NCBI GenBank assembly: GCA_944474755.1
Contig: OX104120.1
Location: 36,498,067-36,562,066, forward strand
From: Limnoperna fortunei
Taxonomy: Eukaryota; Mollusca; Bivalvia; Mytilida; Modiolidae
Reading direction: 5' to 3'
DNA: 64,000 nt
Part shown: positions 1 to 12,392 of the stretch, piece by piece
Layout of the letters: each line of letters starts with the position of its first letter
Numbering within the stretch: position 1 is the first letter of the stretch
Position numbers and translations under genes: made by a program
Notes under the pieces: model-generated
What the model was told of the DNA's origin: nothing
Seen by the model: the letters and a program-made list of their open reading frames with translations, nothing else
The model's database searches: none

Positions 1-164
1 ATTTAAATAAAACTTAAATAAATTTACACAACCTACAATGATACCATACTAGACAATGAAGTTTAACCTTTCTTGTTTTTGTCTGAGAAAAGCAGGTTTT
101 ATTTTAACTATATAATAAGGATTACAGAAGCTTATTTTGGCCACTTTATTGGATACAAAATATT

Positions 165-515
165 TGTATTGCGTTTAAAAGCATTACTTATTGCAAATAA
201 ATGTAGTGCTTTGCATTTCAACGCAAAAGTTATTGCAATTAAATTTAATTCAAATAAGTTTGCGAATAAATGCAATACTTTTTGAGATTAAATGCAAAAA
301 AAATATTGTGTTTAAAGACAATAATTATTGCGATAGAATGCAATAATTATTAAATGCAAATAATTATAGCGATTAAATGCAATAATTGCTGCAATTAAAC
401 TCAAAAATATTGTGATTAAACGCAATAATACATTTGCGTCTTATCACAATATTACTGTATTTCATTGCAATATTATTGTGTTTAATTGGAGTAATATTGT
501 GTTTAATGCAAAGGA
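165..515. repeat. Degenerate ~20 bp AT-rich tandem repeat
   Basis: Words such as GCGATTAAATGCAATAATT recur every ~20 bases. The sense of the word flips near 430, so the array has two arms. The flip point forms a hairpin (406-425 with 434-453, 18 of 20 positions paired, 8-base loop). No coding frame is convincing. It may be a decayed foldback element or a simple satellite. Confidence 0.6.
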
Positions 516-3500
516 TAACACCATATTTATAAAGTTTTAAATTTATTGACCACTTAAATAAAATAGGTCATTCAGAATGGCTTAACCAAGAAATTAGTTT
601 TTTAATAAAATATTCCTGTTTCACATACAGATTTTATTTTTAAAAATATTACCTTTTAAGAAATGTGTTCTGTCTCCAGTGATTTTGTTGCTTTGTGAAA
701 CATTCTTTCTTCATAGCAGGTGGTCACAAGTTTGTATATATTTTAATAAAATATTTTATTAATATTGCAGTGGTATATTGCATATCATTTTCGTTTCTCA
801 ATTCTCTTATCGATTGGCACCCTACTGTACCTGCGCCTCGGTTTCGAATATGTTTAGTGTAGGTTTAAGTATCAACCAATGAAGAGAAAGTATTTCAAAT
901 TCACCGCCAGGTTATTGTCCAATCATAGCCTGTGTTTTCATCCGTGCCCGGAGGATTAATTATCTCCAGTGTCACTTCAAATTTGAATGCTGGCATGTCC
1001 ATACATGTTATGTTTGGAAAAGAAAATTTTTCGGCTTTTGTTTTTCTTTAATTGTTTTAACTGAATGATGGAATTCGTCAGGAACTTTTTACAATTGCCG
1101 TCGTGGTACATTTAAACAGTGGAGAAACTTTCACGATTTCGGGAATATATTATTGACTGTAATTATGAGTTTTATCGTGTAATAACATCCATCAAACTAG
1201 ACTGTTCCTGTTATTGCGGTGGATGCTACTTTTGTGAGGAAATAAAGCCCGTATGCCAAAGCGGAGCTTGCTCGCTTCCCCGAGGGATGTAAACATTTGC
1301 ACAAAATGAAGATGACATTAGCTCTTTGTAAATATATAAAAAAAAAAAAGTTAACATTTAGAAGAATGAAAGACCACATGAATACTCATTTGTTATTAAA
1401 TTTTATGGTTTTAACTTTTATTAACATAGAAATACAGTAATTGTTTTTAATTTTATAATGTTATTTTTATTTATTCCTTCAAGTTCCATTTTAGGATTTT
1501 TTGGGCTTGTTTTGTAACTATAAAGTGAAAATATACCGTAGTCTTGAAATGTTATACACATGTAGATCTTGTTCAATGGCGGTGTACCCAGAACTTTTCC
1601 AAAAAGTTTTGCTGCAATAAGTTGACTAATATAGCATATGTATTCCATATGAAACATTGTAGGATTACCCCCCTCCCCCAGTTTGTACTACAATCATAGT
1701 CCATGATTTTAATTTTAGAACCCCTAAATATGGTTAAATCTGTAAGATTTCAAACACTATCAATGTGTAAATTTATTGAAATAAGAACACTAATGCTGGA
1801 CTATAAAATACGAGATTGTGGTCTTCTTACTTGTGGACACACACATGACCAAATGGACAAATAGACAAACAACAACTAAAATACATGTATATTACTATAT
1901 ATACTCCCAACTGCATAAACATATCAAAAACATTTGAACATATTTCGTTTTACTTGAATTTCAACAGTAGCACTAAGTACATATACATGTATACTGTAAA
2001 GATACACACACAGTATTTCAAAACATGCATAAATATCTGTCTCTTGTGATTACTACAATGTAGTATGTCAAGGGTAACCATAGCAACCAAATCTGAAATA
2101 TTTTTGAAACAAAATATATAGGTTTAAACTAACTGTGCTTAACCTCTGTTTTTATGCTGACACCAGGTCATAATTAATAATACAACAACATTTAAAGACA
2201 AGGAGCAGCAGGTATCCATTATGTCAGAAATATATCAATATATATACATGTAGGTCACATGTTACCAGGTAACCTCCAAAAAAAGACATGTCAATAAGAT
2301 TTCAGGAAATGTACATGTGTTCCTTTTAAACATTGACACCTAGATATTACTGCAGTAAAGCAAAACCTAGTAGAAATGTTCTGGTCTTCAACATAACTGC
2401 ATTTGTATGAAATATGTTAAAATTTATATTTTTTAATGTCTATGACTTTACCACATCTCCATTGCCATGGTAATCAAAAATTTCAAACATTTATTAAAGT
2501 TTACAACTTTATCTTTATTATGGTATATAACATGTATATACTAGTAAACCCAACAAATTTTTTAAATGAAGATTTTAAGTGTTTTCAGTAACATAAATAT
2601 ATTAGAAAAATCTTGAAAGGGAAAGAGTTAAATAGGGAATAACACCATTTTATCAATTTTTAGGCTAAATTATGGTTTGTTTTTTTTTTAATTGGAGAGT
2701 AGTGTATTCAATGACAAACCTACCTGTGATTACAAGTGAAGCATGTGGACTGCATATTCTGTAATCATAGTATGAAATAATGACAGGAAGGTGAAATGTT
2801 ACGACTACATTATTAACAAATAAAAAAATATAGGTCCTGTGGCAAAAATGACCGAAAATTTTGGGTGAAAAATCAGCACTGGATGAAACTAACAAACTGT
2901 GAACCTCCCCCCTTTTTTTAAAAAAGAGCTCTATTTTCCCGGCTCTTATTAATGTTCCCCCAAATGTAGAAGATTTTCAATCAATTATGTTTCTATTTTT
3001 TATTTTTCTATTTTCAGAACCCCAACAACCAGTCAGATGCATCTGTGTACTAGTATATTCTTCTGATTACTATATATCTTGGGTTCAAAAATTTCCTGGT
3101 GTAATGTAAACAAATAATTGGTTTATTGTATAAACCTACAGTAGTTAGTGATTGTAATCAGATGGAGCCCCCTGCTGACTTCCCAATGAATGAATCCAGT
3201 CAAAATACTTCACAAACTATGACTGATATAAATCAAGCAGAATCTATCAAATTTTTGCCATCTACCTCTGTACAAAAATCTGCAACTAATAGTTTTTAGA
3301 CCGCAACATTTTTATATCCCCAATTTCATGTTTTTTGTAATTGGATTTTGGATATATTTTAGCTACATGTATCTCTTCTTTGTCATTTCCCTATTATAAC
3401 TACTTTTCACAGAACTTTCCCTAATGTGTCCATTATTACCACAACTATAACATTGTACTTTTTTACCATGTTTGCAAGTTCTTATGTTGTGGTCAGGTTC

Positions 3501-3520
3501 CCCACAATACATAGCAAACT
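516..3520. other. AT-rich non-coding stretch, nothing recognised
   Basis: Only short chance open frames, scattered homopolymers and two C-rich runs (1670-1680, 2905-2915) are visible. I see no tRNA-like boxes, inverted ends or protein domains. The locally more GC-rich stretch at 820-970 could be unique sequence, but nothing marks it as an exon or promoter. Confidence 0.5.
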
Positions 3521-3757
3521 CAAGGCTCCCAGGAGCCTGTAATCGCTCACCTGGAACCCAAATGACTTCAACTAGATTTAAATTTTTGAAATTTACAGTT
3601 TCAGTCTAGTTTAGTTGAGTACAATAACTCCTATAAGTTGCCACCAGCCAATTTCTGAAAATTAAATGGTTTGTAGGCCTTGTTCTTTAGGGTAATTTAA
3701 AAATTTACAGTTTTACTCTTGTTGTGTTATAGACTACATGTAGTTTATAATACAACT

Positions 3758-4727
3758 AGAGGCTCCCAGGAGCCTGTATCGCTCACCTGAACCTGAAACC
3801 AAACAACCCCTTTTTATATAGAATTTTGTTCCTATAAGGAATTGACCAACACTTCTGCAAAAGTCATTAACTTTGACCTTTTAAGGGAAATAACTCCTAT
3901 AAGGAGGAGCTTTTGATGCTTAGGAGGGAGGTTCACTTGAAATTTGCTGTACCTGTTATACTTTTTTTAACTATCAGCCAAAAACTCCCTTGACCCACCC
4001 CCTTTTCTATTTTAAGCCAACGTAGCTATGTAGGTAGTCAGCTGTAATGATTTGCACAATTTTGGTATAGGACATCCTAAAGATGATGTGTGCAATGTTT
4101 CAAAGCAGTCCTTTCATTGGTTAGAGGAGAAGATTTTTTAAAATAAATTAAAATTCATTAAAAAAAATGTTCTAAGAGAATAATTCCTAAACGGTTAATC
4201 AGACAATCTTGACCCTAAAGTCAGTTTTGTAGCCCTTACAGAGCAGAACAATTAAGCAATGCTAAATTTTTCTCTAGTTCTAAAAATTTTCAAGATTTTG
4301 TGGCAAAAATAGCAAAAATCATCAATTTCGACAATTAAAAGGCAATAACTCCTACAAGGAGTAATCATATGACTTTGACCCAATAGAGTGTTTTGTAGAG
4401 CTTTTGATGCTAAAGAAGGAAGGTCTCTTCGGTTTTCCTGTATCTGTAATACTTTTTGAACTATAAGCCAAAAACTGTATTTTGACGCCCCTGTTCTATT
4501 TTTAGCCATCGTGACCATGTTTTTTACGAATCAAAATCCAAACGATAGTTTGGTAAAGGACATGCTAAGCAACAACCATACCAAGTTTGGTTGCATTCTG
4601 TCAAGTGGTTTCAGAGAAGAAGATTTTTGAAAAGTTGAACGGAAAGACGACGGACGACAAACGACGGACGTACGATGGACGCCAAGTGACGGCAATAGCT
4701 CACCTGACCCTTCAGGTGAGCTAAAAA
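3758..4727 (+). mobile_element. F1 element, ~0.97 kb, both ends present
   Basis: The left end has hairpin 3760-3775 and then GCTCACCTGA (3781). The right end is a perfect hairpin, AGCTCACCTGA / TCAGGTGAGCT (4698-4722), followed by AAAAA. A GACGGACG-rich tract lies just before it (4640-4690). The inside is non-coding with box-like units (CAATAACTCCTA; GTGGTTTCAGAGAAG at 4605). The plan fits the non-autonomous Helentron/HINE and oyster pearl type elements, but that assignment is inference. Confidence 0.65.
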
Positions 4728-5080
4728 CTGTTCATTTGTCCAAAAACATAATTAAAGGGCAATAACTCCTATAAAGAGTCATCTTGCAATTTTGGACTAG
4801 CAATCATTTGTAGGACTTCTATTGCTGATCATTTGTGAAATTTACAGTTTCAATCTAGCTACTATAGTTTTCAAGTTACAGGACAAAAATGTACAATTAC
4901 ATAAAAAATTGCCATTTAAGGACAATAACTCCTATAAGGAGTCATCTTACAATTTCACACCAATGCAGTGAATTGTATGGCTTGTATTGGTGATCATTTT
5001 TGCTATTTACAGTTTTACTCTATAGCTAGCTGTTATAGTTTTTAAGTTAAGGGGCAAATAGGGGAAAAATTCATTAAACC

Positions 5081-6522
5081 AGAGGCTCTTAAGAGCCTGT
5101 ATCGCTCACCTGATTTTTATAGGCAATGAAGATGGCATTTCCCTGATGTTAAAGTCCTGTAATTTTCAATAAAGTTTATATATAATAGGACCATCCAAAC
5201 AATATTACTAGAATGCTTTGTTTCATTGGTTAACCGGTTGTATAGAGAAGATTTTTTTTATTTGCCCATATGGTCCTATGTTAAACTAAGTCCTGCGGCA
5301 GTGGCGGCCATTTTGAATTTCCAATTGCCATAAAAAACATTAACTTTATAGAGTACCATCCAAACAATATTGCTAGTAAGTTTTTGTTTCCATTGATTAA
5401 CCGGTTTCAGAGAAGAAGCCTTTTAAAACTTTTTCCCATAGGGTCCTATGTTAAACTAGGTCCTGCGGTAGCTGCCATTTTGAATTTCCAATTGCCATAA
5501 AAAACATAAACTTTATAGAGGACAATCCAAACAATATTGCTAGTAAGTTTTTGTTTCCATTGATTAACCGGTTTCAGAGAAGAAGCCTTTAAAAACTTTT
5601 TCCCATAGGGTCCTATGTTAAACTAAGTCCTGTGGTAGCGGCCATTTTGAATTTCCAATTGCCATAAAAAACATAAACTTTATAGAGGACCATCCAAACA
5701 ATATTGCTAGTAAGTTTTGTTTTGATTGGTTAAACGGTTTCAGAGAAGAAGCCCTTTTAAACCTTTTTCTCATAGGGTCGAATGTTAAACCAAGTCCTGC
5801 GGTGGCGGCCATTTTGAATTTCCGATTGGGATAAAAAACATTAACTTTATAGAGGACCATCCAAACAGTATTGCTAGTAAGTTTTGTTTCCATTGGTTGA
5901 CCGGTTTCAGAAAAGAAGCCTTTCAAACTTTTTCCCATAGGGTCCAATGTTAAATTAAGTCCTGCAGTGGCAGCCATTTTGAATTTCCAATTGCCATAAA
6001 AAACACAAACTTTATAGAGGACCATCCAAACAATATTGCTAGTAAGTTTTTGTTTCCATTGGTTAACCGGTTTCAGAGAAGAAGCCTTTTAAAACTTTTT
6101 CCCATAGGGTTCTATGTTAAACTAAGTCCTTCGGTGGCAGCCATTTTGAATTTCCAATTCCCATCAAAAACACAAACTTTATAGAGGACCAGCCAAACAA
6201 TATTGCTAGTAAGTTTTGTTTTGATTGGTTAAACGGTTTCAGAGAAGAAGCCCTTTTTAACTTTTTTCCCATAGGGTCCTATGTTAAACTAAGTCTTGAG
6301 GTGGCGGCCATATTGGTTTACCAATCAAAATAAAAAACACATACTTTGTAAAGGTCCATCCAATGAACATTATGGCCAAGTTTGGTTTCAATTGGCCAAG
6401 TGGTTTCAGAGAAGAAGATTAAAGTGTAAAAAGTTTACAGACGCCGACGACGACGACGACGCCGACGGACGCAAAGTGATAACAATAGCTCACATGACCC
6501 TTTGGGTCAGGTGAGCTAAAAA
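5081..6522 (+). mobile_element. F1 element with a ~167 bp tandem core
   Basis: The left palindrome AGGCTCTTAAGAGCCT (5083-5098) is followed by GCTCACCTGA. Seven units begin GCCATTTTGAATTTCC (or a variant) at 5307, 5474, 5641, 5808, 5973, 6140 and 6307, a spacing of 165-167 bp. A CGACGACGACG tract (6440-6470) and the right hairpin with AGGTGAGCTAAAAA (ending 6522) close it. Long reverse-strand open frames here are artefacts of the repeat. A second copy lies at 18867-20124. Confidence 0.7.
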
Positions 6523-6525
6523 TCG

Positions 6526-7451
6526 ACGAATGTGTCCATGGGACACATATGCCCCCGCTAAATGAAGTCCTAAACAGGAAGTAGTTGTCCAACAGGTCGG
6601 AAAGTCACTTAGGACGTACAACTTGTGATACTGAACCACCCTGCGAAATTTCAAATTGTTCTCATGTACGGTTTCTCAGAAAAGCTTCACGGACATTTTC
6701 ATACTCATGTTTACACATTTTCATATCAGCCCAGTTGCAAACAGGAAGTAGTTGTCCAACAGGTCTGAAAGTTGCTTAGGACGTACAACTTGTGATACTG
6801 AACCACCCTGCCAAATTCCAAATTGTTCTCATGTATGGTTTCTGAGAAAAGCTTGACGAAAATTCTTACATACGGACGGACGTATTTACGTACAAATGAA
6901 GTCCCAAACAGGAAGAAGTTGTCTGACAGGTCTGAAATTCGCTTAGGGCGTACAACTTGTGATACTGAACCACCCTGCCAAATTTCAAATTGTTCTCATG
7001 TACGGTTTCTGAGAAAAGCTAGACGGAACTTTTCATACGCGTGTTAACACATTTTCATATCGGCCCAGTCGCAAACAGGAAGTAGTCGTCCGACAGGTCT
7101 GAAAGTCGCTTAGGACATACAACTTGTGATACTGAACCACCCTGCCAAATTTCAAATTGTTCTCATGAACGGTTTCTGAGAAAAGCTTGATGGAAATGTT
7201 CATACTTGTGTTAACACATTTTCATATCGGCCCAGTCCCAAACAGGAAGTAGTTGTCCGTCAGGTCTGAAAGTAGCTGAGGACGTACAACTTGTGATACT
7301 GAACCACCCTGCCAAATTTCAAATTGTTCTCATGTACGGTTTCTGAGAAAAGCTTGACGGAAATATGTTGGGAGGGACAGACGGACGCACAGACAGACAT
7401 TAGTAAAACTTTATGCCCCCCCCCCCGACATGTCATCGCGGGGCATAAAAA
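6526..7451 (+). mobile_element. F2 element with 167 bp tandem core
   Basis: The left hairpin TGTGTCC-ATG-GGACACA (6531-6547) is followed by TATGCCCCCGC. Core units starting AAACAGGAAGTAGTTGTCC occur at 6572, 6739, 6906, 7073 and 7240, exactly 167 bp apart. The right end is ATGCCCC...GGGGCATAAAAA (7412-7451), preceded by a GACGGACG tract. It begins four bases after the end of the preceding F1 copy. Confidence 0.7.
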
Positions 7452-7893
7452 TTGTCATTTAAGGGCAATAACTCATATAAGGAGTCATCTGACAATTTCA
7501 GACCAATCAAGTGAATTGTAGGGCTATTTATTGCTGATAATTTTTGCCATTACAGTTTCACTCTACTAGTACCTCTTATAGTTTACAAGTTATATTGTAA
7601 ACACCAAAAATTTTGTCAAAAATCGTCAATAAAGGACAATAATTCATACAAGAAGCCAATACACAACTTCATACTACATGAAATAGCAACAATTGGAGAC
7701 CTTAATGTGCTGATCATTTTGAAGTAACCGTTTTCTCTATAGCTATTATTATTTTTGAGATAATGATCAAAAACCTGTGTTGACACCCATGTTGTATTTT
7801 TAGTAACAGTGGCCATCTTTGTCTGTTGATCAACACCCTGGGTACAAAATTGAAACAAGGAACCCTAAGGATGATTGCTGCCAAGTTTGAAAA

Positions 7894-8060
7894 CAAGTGT
7901 GGACACAGAAAAATGTCTCGCCTGCATTCAGCATCAGTAACGAAAATAAATTTCATCATAAGCATTACGTAAATATCATTTAATATCAGCAGCTGCCTGT
8001 ATACCAAATATTGTCACCATACCATGCATAGTTAAAGAGGAACTGTCCTAATGAAACATT
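7894..8060 (+). mobile_element. Truncated F3 element (left end only)
   Basis: The left hairpin GTGT-GG-ACAC (7897-7906), the motif GTCTCGCCTG and the first part of the F3 body (to GAGGAACTGTCCTAAT) match the start of the full F3 copy at 15931. The core and right end are absent. Confidence 0.6.
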
Positions 8061-8165
8061 GAATTAATACTTAACATGTACTACATGCATAATTACTGAT
8101 CAACAGAAAAACTTTTAGAATTACATTAACCAGGTGTTAAAAAAATTTAGGATACTGTTGTACCA

Positions 8166-8207
8166 CACGTTTTGGTTTGTTTATTTGAGGGATTATGCCA
8201 CCTTTAG
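8166..8207 (-). mobile_element. SINE 3' part, left fragment (host of the hAT-like element)
   Basis: TTTGTTTATTTGAGGG...GCCACCTTTAG matches the reverse-strand tail and body of the tRNA SINE family (compare 12441-12510). The sequence resumes at 11581 with TTTAGCAATTGTTAACATA, so the element 8208-11580 interrupts it. Confidence 0.6.
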
Positions 8208-8929
8208 CAGTGTTCCAGCTAGGGGGAAATAGAGGGGCGCTGAGTTCTGCCCTAAAATTACAGCGCCCCTGTACCCCTCTCAATCTCCTCTGTGTCCCGA
8301 TTGTCGCCCCTTAACACTCTATTGCTCCAATTAATTTTCTGTTCTAAAATTAATAGTAATTATAGTGTTTTTATAGCTAATTAACTAATAAGACTATTTT
8401 CGTTTCCTTATGATTTTGATTATATAACTAGTGGTAGACAGTGGGGACTGGTACCACCTTTCACACAGTTACAGGTAACATTTCAAGTTTCGACACTTAA
8501 AAAATGTTATTACTAGTACCTAATTTGTGTGGTCATTGTTTCTTGGTCATATGGCTTAATTATGATCCAGATCAGTAAAACCCTTTGCGAGAGATATCTT
8601 CGAATATTTGTCACAGCGCCATGATTATCATTGAACATGCCATTTTTTTAAAACAAAAATAGAAGATGGTACCCGACTGTCTCTTTCTGTGTTCAAATAG
8701 CGTTAAGTAAAAATACTTGTGGCAACCAGTACAAACCAACTGAAAATACATAAATCTCCGGAGCCCCGGATATGAACTTAATTCAGGAACTTGCAAATAC
8801 AATGCTGGTTGTGTTGAAGTTACAACCACAAAATATTGAAACACAGTAACAAATAGTATATTGGCAGTCACTTTTCAATAAATATATTTAAAACTTTACT
8901 TTAAAATAAAACTAGAGTAAAAAATTGAA

Positions 8930-10015
8930 GAATGTGTCCATGGGACACGGATGCCCCCGCTAAAGTAAGTCCCAAACAGGAAGTAGTTGTCCAACAGGTC
9001 TGAAAGTCGCTTAGGACGTACAACTTGTGATACTTAACCACCCTGCCAAATTTCAAATTGTTCTAATGTACGGTTTCTGAGTAAAGCTTGATGGAAATTT
9101 TCATACTCATGTTAACACATTTTCATATCGGCCCAGTCGCAAACAGGAAGTAGTTGTCCGACAGGTCTGAAAGTCGCTTAGGACGTACAAGTTGTGATAC
9201 TGAACTACCCTGCCAAATTTCAAATTGTTCTTGTGTACGGTTTCTGAGAAAAGCTTGACGGAAATTTTCATACTCATGTTAACACATTTTCATATTGGCC
9301 CAGTCGCAAACAGGAAGTAGTTGTCCGACAGGTCTGAAAGTCGCTTAGGACGTACAACGTGATACTGAACTACCCTGCCAAATTTCAAATTGTTCTCATG
9401 TACGGTTTCCAAGAAAAGCTTGACGGAAATTTTCATTCTCATGTTAACACATTTTCATATCGGCCAAGTCGCAAACAGGAAGTAGTTGTCCGACAGGTCT
9501 GAAAGTCGCTTAGGACGTACAACTTGTGATACTGAACCACCCTGCCAAATTTCAAATTGTTCTCATGTACGGTTACTGAGAAAAGCTTGACGGAAATTTT
9601 CATACTTGTGTTAACACATTTTCATATCAGCCCAGTCCCAAACAGGAAGTAGTTGTCCAACAGGTCTGAAAGTCGCTTAGGACATACAACTTGTCATACT
9701 GAACAACCCTGCCAAATTTCAAATTGTTCTCATGTACGGTTTCTGAGAAAAGCTTGACGGAAATTTGTACATACAGACGGACGTATTTACGTACAAATGA
9801 AGTCCCAAACAGGAAGTAGTTGTCCGACAGGTCTGAAATTCGCTTAGGACATACAACTTGTGATACTAAACCACTCTGCCAAATTTTAAATTGTTCACAT
9901 GTACGGTTTCTGAGAAAAGTTTGACGGAAATTTGTTCGGACGTACGGACAGACGGACGGACGGACATGAGTAAAACTTAATGCCCCCCGACATAGCGTCG
10001 CGGGGGCATAAAAAA
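8930..10015 (+). mobile_element. F2 element, second copy
   Basis: The left hairpin TGTGTCCATGGGACAC (8933-8948) is followed by GGATGCCCCCGC. The core holds about five to six units of the CAAACAGGAAGTAGTTGTCC type. The right hairpin pairs ATGCCCCCCGAC with GTCGCGGGGGCAT (9979-10009) and ends in AAAAA. The GGACGGACGGAC tract lies at 9950-9965. It is inserted inside the hAT-like element. Confidence 0.7.
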
Positions 10016-11422
10016 CCTGTGAGCAATGCTCACCATTGATACCCCCCACTTCACAATTACTTTGAAAATTCAGGTGTTCTTAATTATGAAATTGAAACTT
10101 TATCTAGTTAAACGTGAAGGCGAAGTTGCAGATAAAACATGTAACCCTCCCCAATCCCCCAAAGAATGGCATCCCCTATGTCAATGACAAAGTCCATGTT
10201 TTTCTATGGAAAACCTCCAATAATATTCTGATCAAAATGTTTCATATCCAGCGCACAATGGCAATATGTGACCAAGATTCTGTGTAAGTTTCAACAAATT
10301 CCATTCAGTGGTGTAGGAGGAGTTGCTAATAAAAGATGGGTATCCCCTTATGTCCATGACAAAGTCCATGCTTTTCTATGGGAAACCCCAAATATCATTC
10401 CAATCAAAATGTTAAATATCTCCTGCACAATGGCACCATGTGACATGGATTCTGTGCAAGTTTCATCAAATTCCATTCAGTGGTGTAGGAATGAGTTGCA
10501 CATAAGAGATGGGTATCCATTATGTCCATTAAAAAGTCAGTTTTTCTATGGTAAACCCCAAATATCATTCCGATCGAAAAGTTTAATATCTAGTGCACAA
10601 TGGCAATATGTGACAACATTCTGTATCAGTTTCATCAAATTCCATTTAGTGGTGTTGTAGGAGTGGCACATAAGAAATGGGTATCCCTTATGTCAATGAC
10701 AGTCCGTGTTTTTCTATGGGAAACCCCAAATATCATTCCAATTGAAATGTTTAATATCTAGTGCACAATGGAAATATGTGACAACATTCTGTATAAGTTT
10801 CATCAAATTCCATCTAGTGGTGTTGGAGTAGTTGCACATAAGAAATGGGTATCCCCTTATGTCAATGACAGTCCGTGTTTTTCTATGGGAAACCCCAAAT
10901 ATCATTCCGATCAAAATAATAAATATCTCCTGCCCAATGGCACTATGGGACAAGGATTCTGTGTAAGTTTCAACAAATTCCATTCAGTGGTGTAGGAGGA
11001 GTTGCACATAAGAGATGGGGACCCCCTTAGGTCAATGACAAAGCCATGTTTTTCTATGGGAAACCCCAAATATCATTCCAATCAAAATGTTTAATATCTC
11101 CTGCACAATGGCACTATGTGACAAGGATTCTTTGTAAGTTTCATTAAATTCCATTCAGTGGTGTAGGAGGAGTTGCACATAAGAGATAGGGACCCCCTTA
11201 GGTCAATGACAAAGTCCATGTTTTTCTATGGGAAACCCCAAATATCACTCCAATCAAAATGTTAAATGTCTCCTGCACAATGGCAATATGTGACAAAGAT
11301 TCTGTGTAAGTTTCATCAAATTTCATTCAATGGTGTAGGAGGAGTTGCAAATAAGAGAAAGTGTAACGGACGGACAGATGGAAGGATGGACGGACGCCAT
11401 GAACACTATATACCCATAAAAA
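10016..11422 (+). mobile_element. F4 element with ~170 bp tandem core
   Basis: It starts with hairpin GTGAGC-AAT-GCTCAC (10019-10033) and GATACCCCCC. The phrase TTTTTCTATGG recurs at 10199, 10371, 10541, 10709, 10878, 11049 and 11221 (168-172 bp). A GACGGACAGATGG...GACGGACGCC tract (11368-11399) leads to CCATAAAAA. The right-end complement of the left motif is not clear, so that end is decayed. It abuts the F2 copy with no spacer. Confidence 0.65.
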
Positions 11423-11580
11423 CATATAAAAACAAAAGGCTCAAAACAGCAATTAACAGAACACTTATTCAAATAACAATAACAACAAAAGTGCAACAAC
11501 CGCAATCACACTAAAAAATATGCAAAATATGGTGCCCTTCTCATGCACCCCTCTATTTTCAAATCCTTGCTAGAACACTG

Positions 11581-11690
11581 TTTAGCAATTGTTAACATAT
11601 ATCATGGCATCCGGATTTTTTTTGTTTGTTTCTTTTTTTTTGGGGGGGTGGGATGGGGAGGAAGAACCCAGAGTACCCAGTAAAAGCTCG
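11581..11690 (-). mobile_element. SINE body fragment, right of the hAT-like insertion
   Basis: TTTAGCAATTGTTAACATATATCATGGCATCC and the later GGGGAGGAAGAACCCAGAGTACCCAG follow the reverse SINE consensus seen at 12441-12710. A T/G-rich slippage stretch (11614-11660) has expanded inside it. Confidence 0.5.
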
Positions 11691-12055
11691 AGCTTGGACA
11701 GTATGAGTATGAGTAAACCAAATAATTATTCTGTTATTGAGAATCAGCATTAATATATATATATCATAATAAAATCACTTAATTTTTTTTTTAGACTAAC
11801 AGTCAGTTCTAACATCCAAACTCCCGGATTAAATAATATTGACCCCAAAACAACAGACAAATAGAGACTGTATGACACCAAACTTAACAGGAAAAAGATA
11901 TAGAAGATGATATCTAAACACATTCGATTCAATCTTCCATAGGAACTAATTTAGATTATTTTTTATTTTTTTACTTGTTTCAAAGAATATTTTTTGTTTG
12001 TAAACAGAACTTTCAGCAATTTCAGCTATATGCACATGTTGGGGAAAGAAATTAA

Positions 12056-12150
12056 ATTGGAGTACTTGGTGAAAACACCTGAACATTGGTAGGTAAACTG
12101 CATCCTTGTCAATTAAGATTAGAATTGAGCACACCCTTCCCATTGATGAA
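12056..12150 (-). mobile_element. SINE fragment
   Basis: GGAGTACTTGGTGAAAACACC...CCTTGTCAATTAAGATTAGAA...CACACCCTTCC matches the middle of the tRNA SINE on the reverse strand. Both ends are lost. Confidence 0.5.
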
Positions 12151-12392
12151 TATTAATTACTTTCACTCAACACCAGTCCATTTCTACCACAATTAATTTA
12201 ATCTTCCAAATCTTCCAGTCTATTACATTGTTTCAATGAAAAGATCTATAAATGGGTAAAAACAATAATGGTAATTCAATTCTCTAAAATTTTCTACTAA
12301 TTTTGTTGACTTTAGTGACAAGGAAAAAACACAGCTTAAATGTGAGCACTGCAAAATAACCAAATTGATTGTTTTTGTGTATTTGAATGGGG

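Larger units (their letters stand above)
3521..7893 (+). mobile_element. Outer F1 element, split into three pieces by later insertions
   Basis: The left hairpin AGGCTCCCAGGAGCCT (3523-3538) is followed by GCTCACCTGG. The body is recognisable in 3540-3757, 4728-5080 and 7452-7893 by units starting GGGCAATAACTCCTATAAGGAG, with unit spacing near 163-172 bp. The pieces between are complete F1 and F2 elements. The right end (a motif hairpin plus AAAAA) is missing, because a truncated F3 copy begins at 7894. Confidence 0.6.
8208..11580. mobile_element. hAT-like (hAT5-type) element with nested insertions
   Basis: The left end CAGTGTTCCAGCTAGGGG (8208) and the right end CCTTGCTAGAACACTG (to 11580) form ~33 bp imperfect inverted repeats that both continue into an AATAGAGGGG word. 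The flanks give the 5 bp target duplication TTTAG. Its own body is 8208-8929 and about 11423-11580, non-coding. F2 and F4 elements occupy the rest. Body parts 8475-8890 resemble 27810-28215. Confidence 0.7.

Noticed and set aside
5618..6025. 135-codon reverse-strand open frame
   Set aside because: It spans the 167 bp F1 units and repeats the same peptide words. The same false frame appears in the F1 copy at 19 kb.
8611..8871. 86-codon reverse frame
   Set aside because: Falls in the body of a hAT5-like element; the related segment at 27.8-28.2 kb does not keep the frame.
9627..10049. 140-codon reverse-strand open frame
   Set aside because: It lies inside the F2 tandem units and the GACGGACG tract. 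It is repetitive with no domain.
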